Below are positions 16,886-26,298 of a DNA stretch of 64,000 nucleotides, piece after piece (position 1 is the stretch's first letter; each line of letters begins with the position of its first letter). The stretch comes from Litoribacter ruber. GTDB lineage: Bacteria > Bacteroidota > Bacteroidia > Cytophagales > Cyclobacteriaceae. Both the position numbers and the translations under genes were made by a program. The notes under the pieces were generated by a model, which was not told where the DNA came from, did no database searches, and was given only the letters and a program-made list of their open reading frames with translations. The stretch spans positions 1 to 64,000 of the forward strand of contig NZ_JAHBGI010000008.1 of NCBI RefSeq assembly GCF_018500185.1. The letters run 5' to 3'.

Positions 16886-16990
16886 AAAATTCTCTGTGGA
16901 AGAGAAAACCTGCTTTTGCCGGTAAGCAGACTCGGTGAAACTCTTTTGTTTAGAACTCTGTGGAACTCTGTGTCCCTTTTGCTTGGCGGT

Positions 16991-19378
16991 TTACTTATTA
17001 GCTTCAGTAAAAGCAGTTGCTTTCTCCTTGGGGAGTTCCTCTTGAGCCAAGTCAGAAGATGAAAATCTCACCTCAGTTCTTCTATTTGCCTGGTGCTGCT
17101 CTTCGGTGCACTGGCTGCATTCCACGACTGGACGGGTTTTGCCAAACCACTGGAAGGCCATCCTGTTTTCATCCACTCCACGCCCCTTAAGGTAATCAAA
17201 CACCACTTGCGCCCTTCTCTCCGAAAGCCTCTTATTGTAATCTTCCGATCCACGGATATCCGTATGTCCCTGCAGATCCAACTGGAAATCCCTACGTTGC
17301 TGCATCCATAAGGCAAGTTTTTCCAGTTCCATCTTATGAGGAAGCCTCAAGGTATATTTATCAAAGTCAAAGTAAACCCGGGGAAGGGCCAGCAACCCAT
17401 TTTCCTGCAGCCTATCCTGAATGGCTGCCAATAGGGTATTTTCATCGCAGTCGGCAGCGGCTAGATCAATGGGAAAATCGTAATCTTTGCCACTTTCAGG
17501 GAAAGCCCTCAGCACGAGCTCACTCCTCCTATTTAGCTGATGATCAGTTTCCGAACAAGGCTGACCCTCACCGCAATCCCTAACAGGCTTTTTCTTCCCA
17601 TGCCACTCTGGTGTGATCCGGCTTTTCGAAACGCCTTTCTCTACCAGGTAATCCACCACCGACTCGGCTCTTTTTTGGCTAAGCTTCTCGTTGTATGCCT
17701 CTGATGCCCTCACGTCGGTGTGGGAATTCACCTGCAAATCCAAAAAATCATTTTCATTCATCATTTCAGCCAACTTGTCCAAGGCAGGCTTGGCCTCGGT
17801 TCTGATCTCAGATTTATCCAAATCATAATAGATCAGGTCCACAAAAACCGGCATCCTGTATGGTATGCGTATCATGGTGTAAAACCTTTCCAATATTTCA
17901 TCCTCAATATCCTTGGTGAATATCGTGCTGTCAATTTTAGAAAAATAACCCTCACGGTGGATTTTAACCAGGTAATCTGAATCATGGTTGAGCTCGGCGG
18001 TGAATTTTGCTATCCGGTCACGGTCAGTATGTATATCCGACTTCAGCTTTCTATCCTGCAGGACGAAGAAAAACTCTTCCACCACCTCATTCCCATCGCA
18101 ATCCAATAAATTCGCCAGAAAGCGCTTATACATTTCCTCCACTGTGTAAATATCGTCCAGCCCCTTACCGCCCAAGCGGTCAGATGAAAAATAGGCTTTG
18201 CCTTTCTCCTTATGGAAATATGCATAATCATCTTGGGGAGAATTATAGGGCAGGCCAAGGTTTTCGACCTCAGCAAAGCCATCATCCAGCATGGCAGCCT
18301 TTAAAATATCCAGCCCCCCAAGCCCCTCATGGCCTTCAGAGCTGAAATACAAATGCCCATCCTTTACAAAGGGGTTTCGCTCATTCTCAGCAGTATTGAT
18401 AGCAGGGCCCAAGTTGACAGGTTCTCCAAATTTGAGGTCATCATCATATTCCACATAATATAAATCCAGGCCTCCATGCCCACCCTTCATGTTGGAGGCA
18501 AAATAAAGCATCTTGCTTTCCTCATCCACAAATGGAGTGATGATGGCATGCTCCAAAAATGAATTGTACGGAAAGGCCTCATAGCCCACCATTTCACCTT
18601 TGCTGTCGATTCGGCTGTAATAAAGCTCTGGATTGATGTCGTATTCCCTTTTCTTTACTCCTTTCACTTCCCTAGTGACCGTGTAAAACACAATCGGCTG
18701 TTCTTTTAAGAAAAATGGATCAGAAAAGTGGTAGGTATCGGGCACCGGGGACTGCACCTCAGAGACCTGAAAATTCTGATCAACTTTATACACCGTTAAA
18801 AAGTCCCTTCCAGTCCATCCATAGGCATCCCGACTAAACCTATTTCGCCCATCTATCCTGATTGGCCTCTTGCCCTTCCCGATTTCACCCCTGTCAGAGG
18901 TGATATAGATATTACCCCGGTAATCCTCTGCCCATCCAAAATCCGCAAATCCGGTATTCAGCGTATCCAAAGGCTTGGCCTCAACCAGGCGGTTGGGATT
19001 TTGGTTTTCCCAGGAGACCAGCGTTACATTTTTTTCCTCAAGCTCTTTTTTGAGTTCAAAATACCTGTCCATTTCCCCGGCCCGCTGGGCAGCCATGGCA
19101 TAGGCTTTCCAATCCTCTGTACTGGCCTCTGGATGTCCGGCTGCGATTTGCCTCCACTTATAGGCAAGCCCATAATCCCGCATCTGCTCAAATGACTGGG
19201 CAGCACGCTGGGCGGTGCTGTATCTGGCCTTCTTTCGGTAGGCTTCACTGTAAACCTTGGCAGCTTCCCGGTAATTCAACTCTTCAAACTGCCTGTCGGC
19301 ATATCTAAGCATGGAGTTTTGGGCAAACACCTGTACCCCCATGGCAAAAAAGACGATAATCAACAATAACTTCTTCAT
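16991..19378 (-). CDS. Outer-membrane-associated protein with PD40 propeller repeats and two tandem OmpA domains
   Basis: The ATG at 19378 gives 795 residues with a signal peptide (KKLLLIIVFFAMGVQVFA). In order there are TPR-like helices (about 25-100), WD40/PD40-type beta-propeller blades (about 150-400, e.g. LYFASNMKGGHGGLDLYYV and HLYFSSEGHEGLGGLDI), a linker domain, then two OmpA peptidoglycan-binding domains. OmpA-1 (about 508-625) contains NSHTDVRASEAYN and OmpA-2 (about 663-780) contains QGHTDIRGSEDYN, each with the NRRxE ending. One OmpA domain is normal for PorE-like T9SS proteins; two is unusual. It is last in a three-gene operon behind a PorP/SprF gene (2-base gap) and an adhesin, so it probably anchors that cell-surface system to the wall. 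Confidence 0.9.
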   Translation of the reverse strand: MKKLLLIIVFFAMGVQVFAQNSMLRYADRQFEELNYREAAKVYSEAYRKKARYSTAQRAAQSFEQMRDYGLAYKWRQIAAGHPEASTEDWKAYAMAAQRAGEMDRYFELKKELEEKNVTLVSWENQNPNRLVEAKPLDTLNTGFADFGWAEDYRGNIYITSDRGEIGKGKRPIRIDGRNRFSRDAYGWTGRDFLTVYKVDQNFQVSEVQSPVPDTYHFSDPFFLKEQPIVFYTVTREVKGVKKREYDINPELYYSRIDSKGEMVGYEAFPYNSFLEHAIITPFVDEESKMLYFASNMKGGHGGLDLYYVEYDDDLKFGEPVNLGPAINTAENERNPFVKDGHLYFSSEGHEGLGGLDILKAAMLDDGFAEVENLGLPYNSPQDDYAYFHKEKGKAYFSSDRLGGKGLDDIYTVEEMYKRFLANLLDCDGNEVVEEFFFVLQDRKLKSDIHTDRDRIAKFTAELNHDSDYLVKIHREGYFSKIDSTIFTKDIEDEILERFYTMIRIPYRMPVFVDLIYYDLDKSEIRTEAKPALDKLAEMMNENDFLDLQVNSHTDVRASEAYNEKLSQKRAESVVDYLVEKGVSKSRITPEWHGKKKPVRDCGEGQPCSETDHQLNRRSELVLRAFPESGKDYDFPIDLAAADCDENTLLAAIQDRLQENGLLALPRVYFDFDKYTLRLPHKMELEKLALWMQQRRDFQLDLQGHTDIRGSEDYNKRLSERRAQVVFDYLKGRGVDENRMAFQWFGKTRPVVECSQCTEEQHQANRRTEVRFSSSDLAQEELPKEKATAFTEANK

Positions 19379-19380
19379 AA

Positions 19381-20358
19381 TCAAAACCATCTAGGATTCT
19401 TCATTCTGACATTGCGCGGAGTGACATAATAGCCCACAGACAACTCGTGGGAGTTGTTCCGGTAGTTGTTCAGCACGTTGGTATTGTGGTCGTAAGCGTA
19501 ACCTAACCTAAGGTTGCTCAGGGCAAAAACCTCCACGATAAAGGCTACCGCATTTCTACGGTTGAGATTGGCCTGCAACTGTTCGGAATCCAGGTCCACG
19601 TTGGACCTATAGCTGGCACCCAGCCACAGCCTCTCCATGAAAAGAAACATCCCATTCAAATCGTAGCTGGTAGGGGCCCCGCCGGTTTCTTCTTTTATCA
19701 AAAAGGAAGGCTTAAACTGCACTTGTTCAGATACCGGAAAAAGTGCCCCGGCCGTGAAGTAAAAATGGAAGTTGTGATAGGCAAGTGCCAAATCCTCCCT
19801 TTCCAAAGCCTGTCTGCCCACCAAATTAAAGGCGCTCAAGCCCGCATAGAATTTTGAATTGTGCCAAAACACCCCAGCATTCATATTGGGAGCAAACATG
19901 TTGTTTCTGCCCTCCGGAACATGGATATCCCCATGGTCATTGGGGTTAAATATAGATCCGTCAATCACGTACTCGGTCACCCCGGCGCTTACACCAAAAC
20001 CCAAAAAGGAATCATACCCGGTTTGTAGCCGGTAGGCATAGGTGAGCAAGGCCCCAGAGGTCTGGGAAGGCCCAAGCCTGTCAGAAAGAATTGACGCCCC
20101 AAAACCCATCCTGCCCTCATTGGCACTGAGATCTGCTGTCACGGTAAACGTACGTGGCGCCCCCGGAAAATCCATCCATTGGCTCCTGTAGGTACTCTGT
20201 ACATAGGGCTCACCCTTATAGCCGGCGTATCCCGGATTGATGTGGAGCCCATTGAAAATATACTGGCTAAACTGGGGCAACTGTTGCCCCTGGGTCTGCT
20301 GGGAAAAAATCAGCCCCAGCAAACCAAATACTGCTATTATTCTAAAAATCTTTTCCAT
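19381..20358 (-). CDS. PorP/SprF-family T9SS outer-membrane protein
   Basis: This protein of 325 residues has a signal peptide and the family opening QLPQFSQYIFNGLHINPGYA, followed by alternating amphipathic strands of a beta-barrel (FGASILSDRLGPSQTSGALL, LRLGYAYDHNTN). Well-studied SprF is needed for secretion or attachment of the giant SprB adhesin through the type IX system, and genes of this family commonly sit beside cargo with type-B C-terminal domains. Here it overlaps the end of the DUF11 adhesin gene by 17 bases and is followed 2 bases later by the OmpA gene. It is therefore most likely the dedicated partner of that adhesin. Confidence 0.92.
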   Translation of the reverse strand: MEKIFRIIAVFGLLGLIFSQQTQGQQLPQFSQYIFNGLHINPGYAGYKGEPYVQSTYRSQWMDFPGAPRTFTVTADLSANEGRMGFGASILSDRLGPSQTSGALLTYAYRLQTGYDSFLGFGVSAGVTEYVIDGSIFNPNDHGDIHVPEGRNNMFAPNMNAGVFWHNSKFYAGLSAFNLVGRQALEREDLALAYHNFHFYFTAGALFPVSEQVQFKPSFLIKEETGGAPTSYDLNGMFLFMERLWLGASYRSNVDLDSEQLQANLNRRNAVAFIVEVFALSNLRLGYAYDHNTNVLNNYRNNSHELSVGYYVTPRNVRMKNPRWF

Positions 20359-23300
20359 TTCCGTCTTTGATTACTTGTATCCAACCCTTAAAAATTGTCT
20401 GCTGACCATTACTATCGGTGGATTTCATCACATAGTAATAGGTACCCGAATTCAGTCCCGGAGCCCCCCAGTTGTTTTGGTAATTGGTGGCTTCATAGAT
20501 ATGATCCCCATAGCGGTTGAAAATGGTCAGGTCATTTTGGACAAATTTGTCCAACCCTTTGATGACAAAGAAATCATTTTTCCCATCCCCTCCAGGAGTG
20601 ATTACATTGGGGAAAAACACCTCTTTAATTTCATTTTCATCCCTAGCCTTGTTATTGGACAGGTCTACATCTTCCTCCCTGGAGCTTACCTCCACCTCGT
20701 TGATAATAGTCCCTTTATTGTGGGCCTTCACCTCCATGGTCAGGGTCAAAGTACCGCCGGCGGGGAAACGCTCCACCTGCCATTGAACCTGTTGACCACT
20801 GACCTGAACGCTGATCTCGGCATCAAAATCAGCCGTAAAGCTATAGCCCAGATAGGTTACTTTTGAAGGTAGCCGGTCTGTGATTATTACCGCATGAGCT
20901 GTTTCCGATCCGATGTTTTTCACCTCAATCTCATACTCAAAGGCATCCCCTTCCACTATATCCTGATTGAAGGAAGTTTTGGATATCGCCAGGTCAACTT
21001 GAGCATTTTTGACGATCACTGGTTCGGATTCTGCTTCTTTCTCAAAATCCCCAATAGTGAGCTGCGCTTTGTTTACCACTTCCCCTTCGGCAATGGCCAT
21101 GGCTTCGATCACCAGCTCCACTGTTTCACCGGCAGCCAGTTCGGCTATGATAAACACCAAGGAATTCTCATCTTCCTTTTCAATATTTGAGGAGATATAC
21201 ATCAATTCTTCGGGAAGAAAATCTTCAATCCTGATATTCTCCAAAGTCTGATTCCCATTGTTGGTCAGGGAAATGGAATAGGTCACCATATCGCCTACCA
21301 TCACTTCGGTGCGGTCCACTGATTTAGTGAAATCAACTTCAGGATCACCTGAAAGCAGTTGGAAGGTAACAATGGCCTTATCTCGATTTTGAGGATTGCC
21401 TAGTTCCCAAAGTTCATACTCCAAAGTATACGCTCTCGCCTCAGCCACGCCACCCATCAACCTCAACTTACCATCTTCCCCGATGATCAAGCCAAGGAGG
21501 CCGTCCAAATCCGTGAAAATGAAGTCAATTTGCTCAGGTTTCACTTTCTGGCCATTTAGGAGATCATTGTCCAGAATATTTCCCAAAAGCCCTCCAACCT
21601 TGGCCTCAAAATTACCGAAATGATCATCATTAGCTATGATGGTCGGGTTGTCGCCCGGAGGAGGGCCCTCACCCGCCCTGTAGGTTACCAAGGCGCTGGC
21701 TTCCAAGGCAAATTCCACCCCACCGGCATCCACGGTAACAGCAAAGGCCGTATTTCTCACCTTTCCGGCTTCAACATCGGCCGCAGTTACCGTGTAGGAG
21801 GTATAAACATGGTATTTGCTGAAAGGAGGAACCTCGGCCACGATGGTCTCTAGTCCCGTAAGGGGATCTTCCACCTTGACATTGTTTGCAGCAAAGTCAC
21901 CGTCGTTGTCAATCTCAATCACATAATTGATCTCCTGACCCGCTTCGCTGAAAACCGCTCGGTCGGCTACCTTGGTCAGGGAAAGGGCGAAGTCAGCCAA
22001 TACTTTGACCACCACTGGCACCTTTTCACTTTCACACCCAGCTTCATTTACCTGGCTTACATAGGCCGTATGGACACCTGGGAACCAGAGTTGCACCACT
22101 GGCTCCTCGTCCAGCTTATTGCCCCTGAAGTCATACCACACCAGGGTATGATTTGGAGAAGCCTCTACGATGTAAGTGGTGGTGCCATAATCGATGTCGA
22201 CCACCCTGTTTTTCACCTTGGGAGGCGCCACTTCATTGAACTTGATTTCAAAGGCAAAGGCACACACCTCATGGTCCATTCCCACAGGCAGGGCAAAGTA
22301 TGTCCCCGATTCTGAAGGGAAAGGATTATTGGCATCAAATTCCATCAACTCCACATTAGGACCTGGAATCTCCTTGTAAAACTTGATTCCTGCCGGGAAA
22401 GCGTCTTTGATCAGGTCGAAAGGAATCTCTTCCCCTTCAGCCAAGCAGAACTCAAACACCCTGTTCTGGGAGTAATCCTTGCATTGGGTTGCATCAAAGT
22501 TTTCAGTATTAACCCAAACGACCATAGGCCCGGTCATAATCTCACCCTTGCATTCTCCACCATCCTGGTAACCCTGGATTAGGGAAATTTCCTTAAACGG
22601 CGTACCGGAAACCTTACCTGTGCCCGAGATGGCGCCTTCTATAGATATGGACGGGTTACACTCCTCATTGGTAAGTATGAAACAATCCTCTGTGGCTTTG
22701 ACGGTGTAGCTGAGCCTAGCCAGTACAAAATCGCTGGCCTCACCGATACTGGACGGCATGGGAAGGTCCCCTACTTTCCAAACGATCGAACCGTTAGGCC
22801 CCATAGTCGGCTCATAGGTAGCGCCAGACGAATTGTGCCCGCTAAAGAATAACTGCTCTTCTACCGTCGCATGGGAGGCGGTGAAAGGCAGGGGAATAAC
22901 AATTTGGGCATCCTCAATAGGCTCGGTGCCTTTATTAAAGAGTTCAATGGTGAATTCAATCTCTTCCCCTGGCTCCACTTCGGCATTTTCCTCGGTCACT
23001 TCCTGCCCATTGATCCGACTCACCTTATTGATCCCCACAACTTCGGGCACATAGGCATCCACCGAAAACGTAAGGTTGAAAATAATGTAACGGTCACGCA
23101 CGGATACATATCGGAACAGGGTTGAGGTTTGGCTATTTCCGATCACCTCATTATTTTCATTGGGAATTTCAAACATGGAAATATCCATCCCGGCATTATG
23201 CTTTAGGAATGGGTTTCGGGGATTGCCTCCTGTAAAAATGGAGGAATTGAAGAAGTTGTCAGGACTATTTCCCTCATGACTCAGACGGATAAATTCACCC

Positions 23301-24178
23301 GAGTTTAGGCCATTTTCGATTTCCAAATAGTTGCCATCAAGGTCCATATCGCCTTCACCGGCCATCACGCCTAACTTGATGTTGACTTCACCGTTTTGCG
23401 CGGTTTGGAAACCTTCAATCGGAATCTGATATTCCAGCACCTGGCTCCCGGTCACGTAGGCATGCCCATCAAACACGGTTACATCCCGCCAGTTCATTTT
23501 GGAGTTTTGGTACACCACTACCAGACCCCAGCCTCCGTAAAAGCCCACTTGCTCGTCGGAGCCTTCATTAAGAGCCATGTCGGCAACAAAGTACTCTCCA
23601 CCGCCATGCTCCTTAACCAGATCAGTGACTTCAGCATAGGCTGAATACATCAGGCTTTCGGAGGTTTCTGGAAAATAAATGTTGTTTGGCGCAGCCGTAA
23701 TGGTCTGGTAGCTTCCGTTGGCATGCTTAAACAAAACCTGTCTTTTATTCAAGGTCTTGGTAAGCCCGTCTTTGCTCACTTCAAAAGAAATGGGGCTTTC
23801 CGGACCTGCTGAGGCCCGACCCGTCCAATAAAGGCCGGCATACACCACTTCCGAGCAACTAGGGTCAGCACCGTTTTCCTGAGAAAACAACAGGGTGGCC
23901 GAGGAGGAATTGAGGGTAGTGGGATCACCGTCTATATCGACATAGACCATGGAGGTGTTGTTATTGGTAGCATCGGGGTCCTCGGTTTGGAGGTTGGTGT
24001 TTCCAATCATGGTAAAATCACCTTTGATGCTATAGATGGTTTTCTCCGGGCTCGCAGCGGCTGTGCGGGGAGAAAAAGGCACCTGAACCTGTGCCTGAGC
24101 GGGGGCAAGGCCTGCTATCATAAAGACCAGCAGCAACCAAGCGAAAATCACCCTTGGGGTACTACAGAAAGTATTCAT
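20342..24178 (-). CDS. Large DUF11-repeat surface adhesin with gliding-motility-type (type B) T9SS C-terminal domain
   Basis: From the ATG at 24178 the protein has 1278 residues. A signal peptide ends in PAQAQ. There is a long N-terminal beta-rich region (about 40-370) and at least four DUF11-like repeats starting near residues 377, 728, 948 and 1060 (pattern: V-D-x-x-x-x-K with LTNNGNQTLENI-type strands). A cadherin-like segment (IANDDHFG, about 840-945) lies between them. The last 90 residues begin FFPNVITPGGDGKNDFF and contain FNRYGDHIY and LNSGTYYYVM, the gliding-associated/CHU_C-type domain that directs T9SS export and surface attachment. It is first in the operon with PorP/SprF and double-OmpA proteins. 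The binding target is unknown. Confidence 0.92.
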   Translation of the reverse strand: MNTFCSTPRVIFAWLLLVFMIAGLAPAQAQVQVPFSPRTAAASPEKTIYSIKGDFTMIGNTNLQTEDPDATNNNTSMVYVDIDGDPTTLNSSSATLLFSQENGADPSCSEVVYAGLYWTGRASAGPESPISFEVSKDGLTKTLNKRQVLFKHANGSYQTITAAPNNIYFPETSESLMYSAYAEVTDLVKEHGGGEYFVADMALNEGSDEQVGFYGGWGLVVVYQNSKMNWRDVTVFDGHAYVTGSQVLEYQIPIEGFQTAQNGEVNIKLGVMAGEGDMDLDGNYLEIENGLNSGEFIRLSHEGNSPDNFFNSSIFTGGNPRNPFLKHNAGMDISMFEIPNENNEVIGNSQTSTLFRYVSVRDRYIIFNLTFSVDAYVPEVVGINKVSRINGQEVTEENAEVEPGEEIEFTIELFNKGTEPIEDAQIVIPLPFTASHATVEEQLFFSGHNSSGATYEPTMGPNGSIVWKVGDLPMPSSIGEASDFVLARLSYTVKATEDCFILTNEECNPSISIEGAISGTGKVSGTPFKEISLIQGYQDGGECKGEIMTGPMVVWVNTENFDATQCKDYSQNRVFEFCLAEGEEIPFDLIKDAFPAGIKFYKEIPGPNVELMEFDANNPFPSESGTYFALPVGMDHEVCAFAFEIKFNEVAPPKVKNRVVDIDYGTTTYIVEASPNHTLVWYDFRGNKLDEEPVVQLWFPGVHTAYVSQVNEAGCESEKVPVVVKVLADFALSLTKVADRAVFSEAGQEINYVIEIDNDGDFAANNVKVEDPLTGLETIVAEVPPFSKYHVYTSYTVTAADVEAGKVRNTAFAVTVDAGGVEFALEASALVTYRAGEGPPPGDNPTIIANDDHFGNFEAKVGGLLGNILDNDLLNGQKVKPEQIDFIFTDLDGLLGLIIGEDGKLRLMGGVAEARAYTLEYELWELGNPQNRDKAIVTFQLLSGDPEVDFTKSVDRTEVMVGDMVTYSISLTNNGNQTLENIRIEDFLPEELMYISSNIEKEDENSLVFIIAELAAGETVELVIEAMAIAEGEVVNKAQLTIGDFEKEAESEPVIVKNAQVDLAISKTSFNQDIVEGDAFEYEIEVKNIGSETAHAVIITDRLPSKVTYLGYSFTADFDAEISVQVSGQQVQWQVERFPAGGTLTLTMEVKAHNKGTIINEVEVSSREEDVDLSNNKARDENEIKEVFFPNVITPGGDGKNDFFVIKGLDKFVQNDLTIFNRYGDHIYEATNYQNNWGAPGLNSGTYYYVMKSTDSNGQQTIFKGWIQVIKDGNGKDF

Positions 24179-24564
24179 AATCAAATAGTAACGCTAATAA
24201 AAAGTCGGTCAAGGAGACCGGAATCCTTAAAATTGAAGAAGGTAAAACCCGTTCTTACTATCTAAAATCAAAACCTGCCGAATTGGCTGCGGCAGTACCG
24301 GGAACTAAGTAAAGATTCTTTTCATAGGTAAAAAGTTTATCCGTGAATCTTACATCAAGCAACCAAAAAACCTTTTTAAAAACTAAAAAAGTACCCGAAA
24401 CTATGTTTCATCACTCTTTTTGGGATTATTGAGACAGAAACTATCGTTAAATCCTTGTGACCAATATATAAATTAAAATGCAAAAAATGTCATTTATCTA
24501 GGTGATTATTTTCTATAAAATAAATTTAACCGCCAAAAAATGTGATGAAAGGCATGTAGAGGCA

Positions 24565-24594
24565 TAAAAAAAGCAGGTGGCTTCACCTGCTTTT
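24565..24594 (-). terminator. Intrinsic terminator of the 39-codon gene
   Basis: A 9-bp stem (aagcaggtg and complement, 4-base loop) is followed on the minus strand by seven Ts. It lies 11 bases past the stop of the small gene at 24605, which supports that gene being expressed. Confidence 0.85.
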
Positions 24595-24604
24595 CAATTG
24601 TTTT

Positions 24605-24724
24605 CTACTTGTTTTTAGCCTTTTTATCTTTCACCAAGCGGCTGATGTACTTTTCTAAAACCTCACGTTTATAGGTTTCCAACAGTCTTGATTGCAGATT
24701 TAGCTTCTCTAAACTCCACACCAT
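24605..24724 (-). CDS. Small basic protein of 39 residues, unknown function
   Basis: This frame encodes MVWSLEKLNLQSRLLETYKR followed by EVLEKYISRLVKDKKAKNK and TAG. It is strongly helical, amphipathic and lysine-rich at the C-terminus, with no signal peptide. A perfect intrinsic terminator follows on the same strand, and the gene sits alone between the adhesin operon and the aldehyde dehydrogenase gene, so it has its own transcript end. It is too short for most gene callers. I do not recognise a family. The codon pattern and the placed terminator argue against chance. The remaining gene-free stretches here (24179-24564 and 24725-24861) show nothing else I can identify. Confidence 0.6.
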   Translation of the reverse strand: MVWSLEKLNLQSRLLETYKREVLEKYISRLVKDKKAKNK

Positions 24725-24861
24725 AACCTTGTTTATTTAATTTCTGTCCTAATTTTAAAACGAAATACCCCTATAAAGGGTTTTAACGACTTAAAACCAT
24801 TTGGCATCCCCATTTTTGTTATTGGCCTATTTTGACTAAATTGAAAACAAACCACTGACTC

Positions 24862-26298
24862 ATGGAAAACAGAAACTTATCGAAGTTGCAGGAAGAAATA
24901 AACGAAACTTTTGAATTACATAGGCAGCATGCCCTCAAGCTCAGGCTGAGCACCAAAGAGGAGCGTGCTCGCAAACTTTCCAAACTGCGGGAGTGGATCA
25001 AAAAGAACAAGGCGGAGATCCGAAAAGCTCTTTATGCCGATTTTAAAAAGCCGGCCACCGAGGTGGATTTGACGGAGACTTACCTGGTATTGTCAGAAAT
25101 CAACTTGGCCTTAAAAAACCTCAGCAAATGGATGCAGCCCAAAAAGGTCAAAAACCCGATCACCCTTACCGGCAGTTCTGCCTATATCCAATATGAGCCA
25201 AAAGGCACCTCGCTGATCATTTCCCCTTGGAATTTCCCCTTTCAGCTGGCTGTTACCCCGCTGGTATCGGCCATTGCGGCGGGATGCACCGCTATCATGA
25301 AGCCTTCGGAAAGCTCGCCACACACCAGTGCCTTGCTGAGAAGAATGGTAATGGAAGTTTTTTCCAGAGATGACGTGGCGTTGTTTGAAGGGGAGGTGGA
25401 AGTGGCCACCATGCTTTTGGAAAAACCCTTTGACCATATATTTTTCACCGGTAGCCCAAAAGTAGGCCGGATAGTCATGAAAGCTGCAGCTGAAAACCTG
25501 AGCTCAGTTACTCTAGAACTGGGAGGAAAGAGTCCGGTAATTATTGATAAAAACGCCAACCTGGAGGATGCGGCCCAAAAGATCGTATGGGCGAAATTCA
25601 TGAATGCCGGCCAAACCTGCATAGCCCCTGATTATTTGATGGTGCATTCCAGCATTGTGGATCCGTTTTTGGCTGAAGTCAAAAACCAGATCCATAAAAT
25701 GTATGGCTCAAAGGGCAAAGCTATTGCTAAAAGTAAGGATTACGCCCGCATCATCAACGAAAGGCACCACAAGCAACTCTCCAGGTTACTAAGTGATGCT
25801 CGATTAAAAGGGGCTTCCATTTTCTTTGGCGGAGATACCGATGAAGAGGAAAACTACCTGGAACCAACCATCCTCACCCAGGTGACCGAAGCCATGGATA
25901 TCATGCACGAGGAGATTTTTGGGCCAATTCTCCCAGTAGTGACCTACACCGACATCGAGGATATCGTCCATACCATCAACAGCAAGCCAAAACCACTTGC
26001 CCTTTACATTTTCTCCGACGAACAGTTTGTGATCGACTTTGTATTGAGCAACACTTCCTCAGGCGGTGTTTGCATCAACGATTGTATCGTCCACTACATG
26101 TCGCCCGATTTGCCTTTTGGCGGGGTGAATGAGAGCGGGATAGGAAAAGCCCATGGCCACTTTGGCTTTAAGGCCTTCAGCAATGAAAAAGCCGTGCTCA
26201 AACAGCGCGTTGGGATGACGCCTGCCAAAATGTTCTATCCTCCCTATGGCTTTGCCGAAAAGAGAATTTCCAAACTGTTTCTGAAGATATTTGGCTAA
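24862..26298 (+). CDS. Aldehyde dehydrogenase, class-3-like (NAD(P)+-dependent)
   Basis: The protein has 478 residues, typical of the ALDH superfamily. Key motifs are present: SPWNFPFQLAVTPLV (cofactor loop), MKPSESSP, FTGSPKVGRIV (Rossmann Gly motif), VTLELGGKSP with the general-base Glu, and GQTCIAPDY with the catalytic Cys. The last is the ALDH3/fatty-aldehyde form. The C-terminus is DLPFGGVNESGIGKAHGHFG with a hydrophobic tail. It oxidises aldehydes, probably medium- to long-chain, to carboxylic acids. It ends one base before the next gene, so both are likely co-transcribed, though a shared pathway with the peptidase is not evident. Confidence 0.93.
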   Translation: MENRNLSKLQEEINETFELHRQHALKLRLSTKEERARKLSKLREWIKKNKAEIRKALYADFKKPATEVDLTETYLVLSEINLALKNLSKWMQPKKVKNPITLTGSSAYIQYEPKGTSLIISPWNFPFQLAVTPLVSAIAAGCTAIMKPSESSPHTSALLRRMVMEVFSRDDVALFEGEVEVATMLLEKPFDHIFFTGSPKVGRIVMKAAAENLSSVTLELGGKSPVIIDKNANLEDAAQKIVWAKFMNAGQTCIAPDYLMVHSSIVDPFLAEVKNQIHKMYGSKGKAIAKSKDYARIINERHHKQLSRLLSDARLKGASIFFGGDTDEEENYLEPTILTQVTEAMDIMHEEIFGPILPVVTYTDIEDIVHTINSKPKPLALYIFSDEQFVIDFVLSNTSSGGVCINDCIVHYMSPDLPFGGVNESGIGKAHGHFGFKAFSNEKAVLKQRVGMTPAKMFYPPYGFAEKRISKLFLKIFG

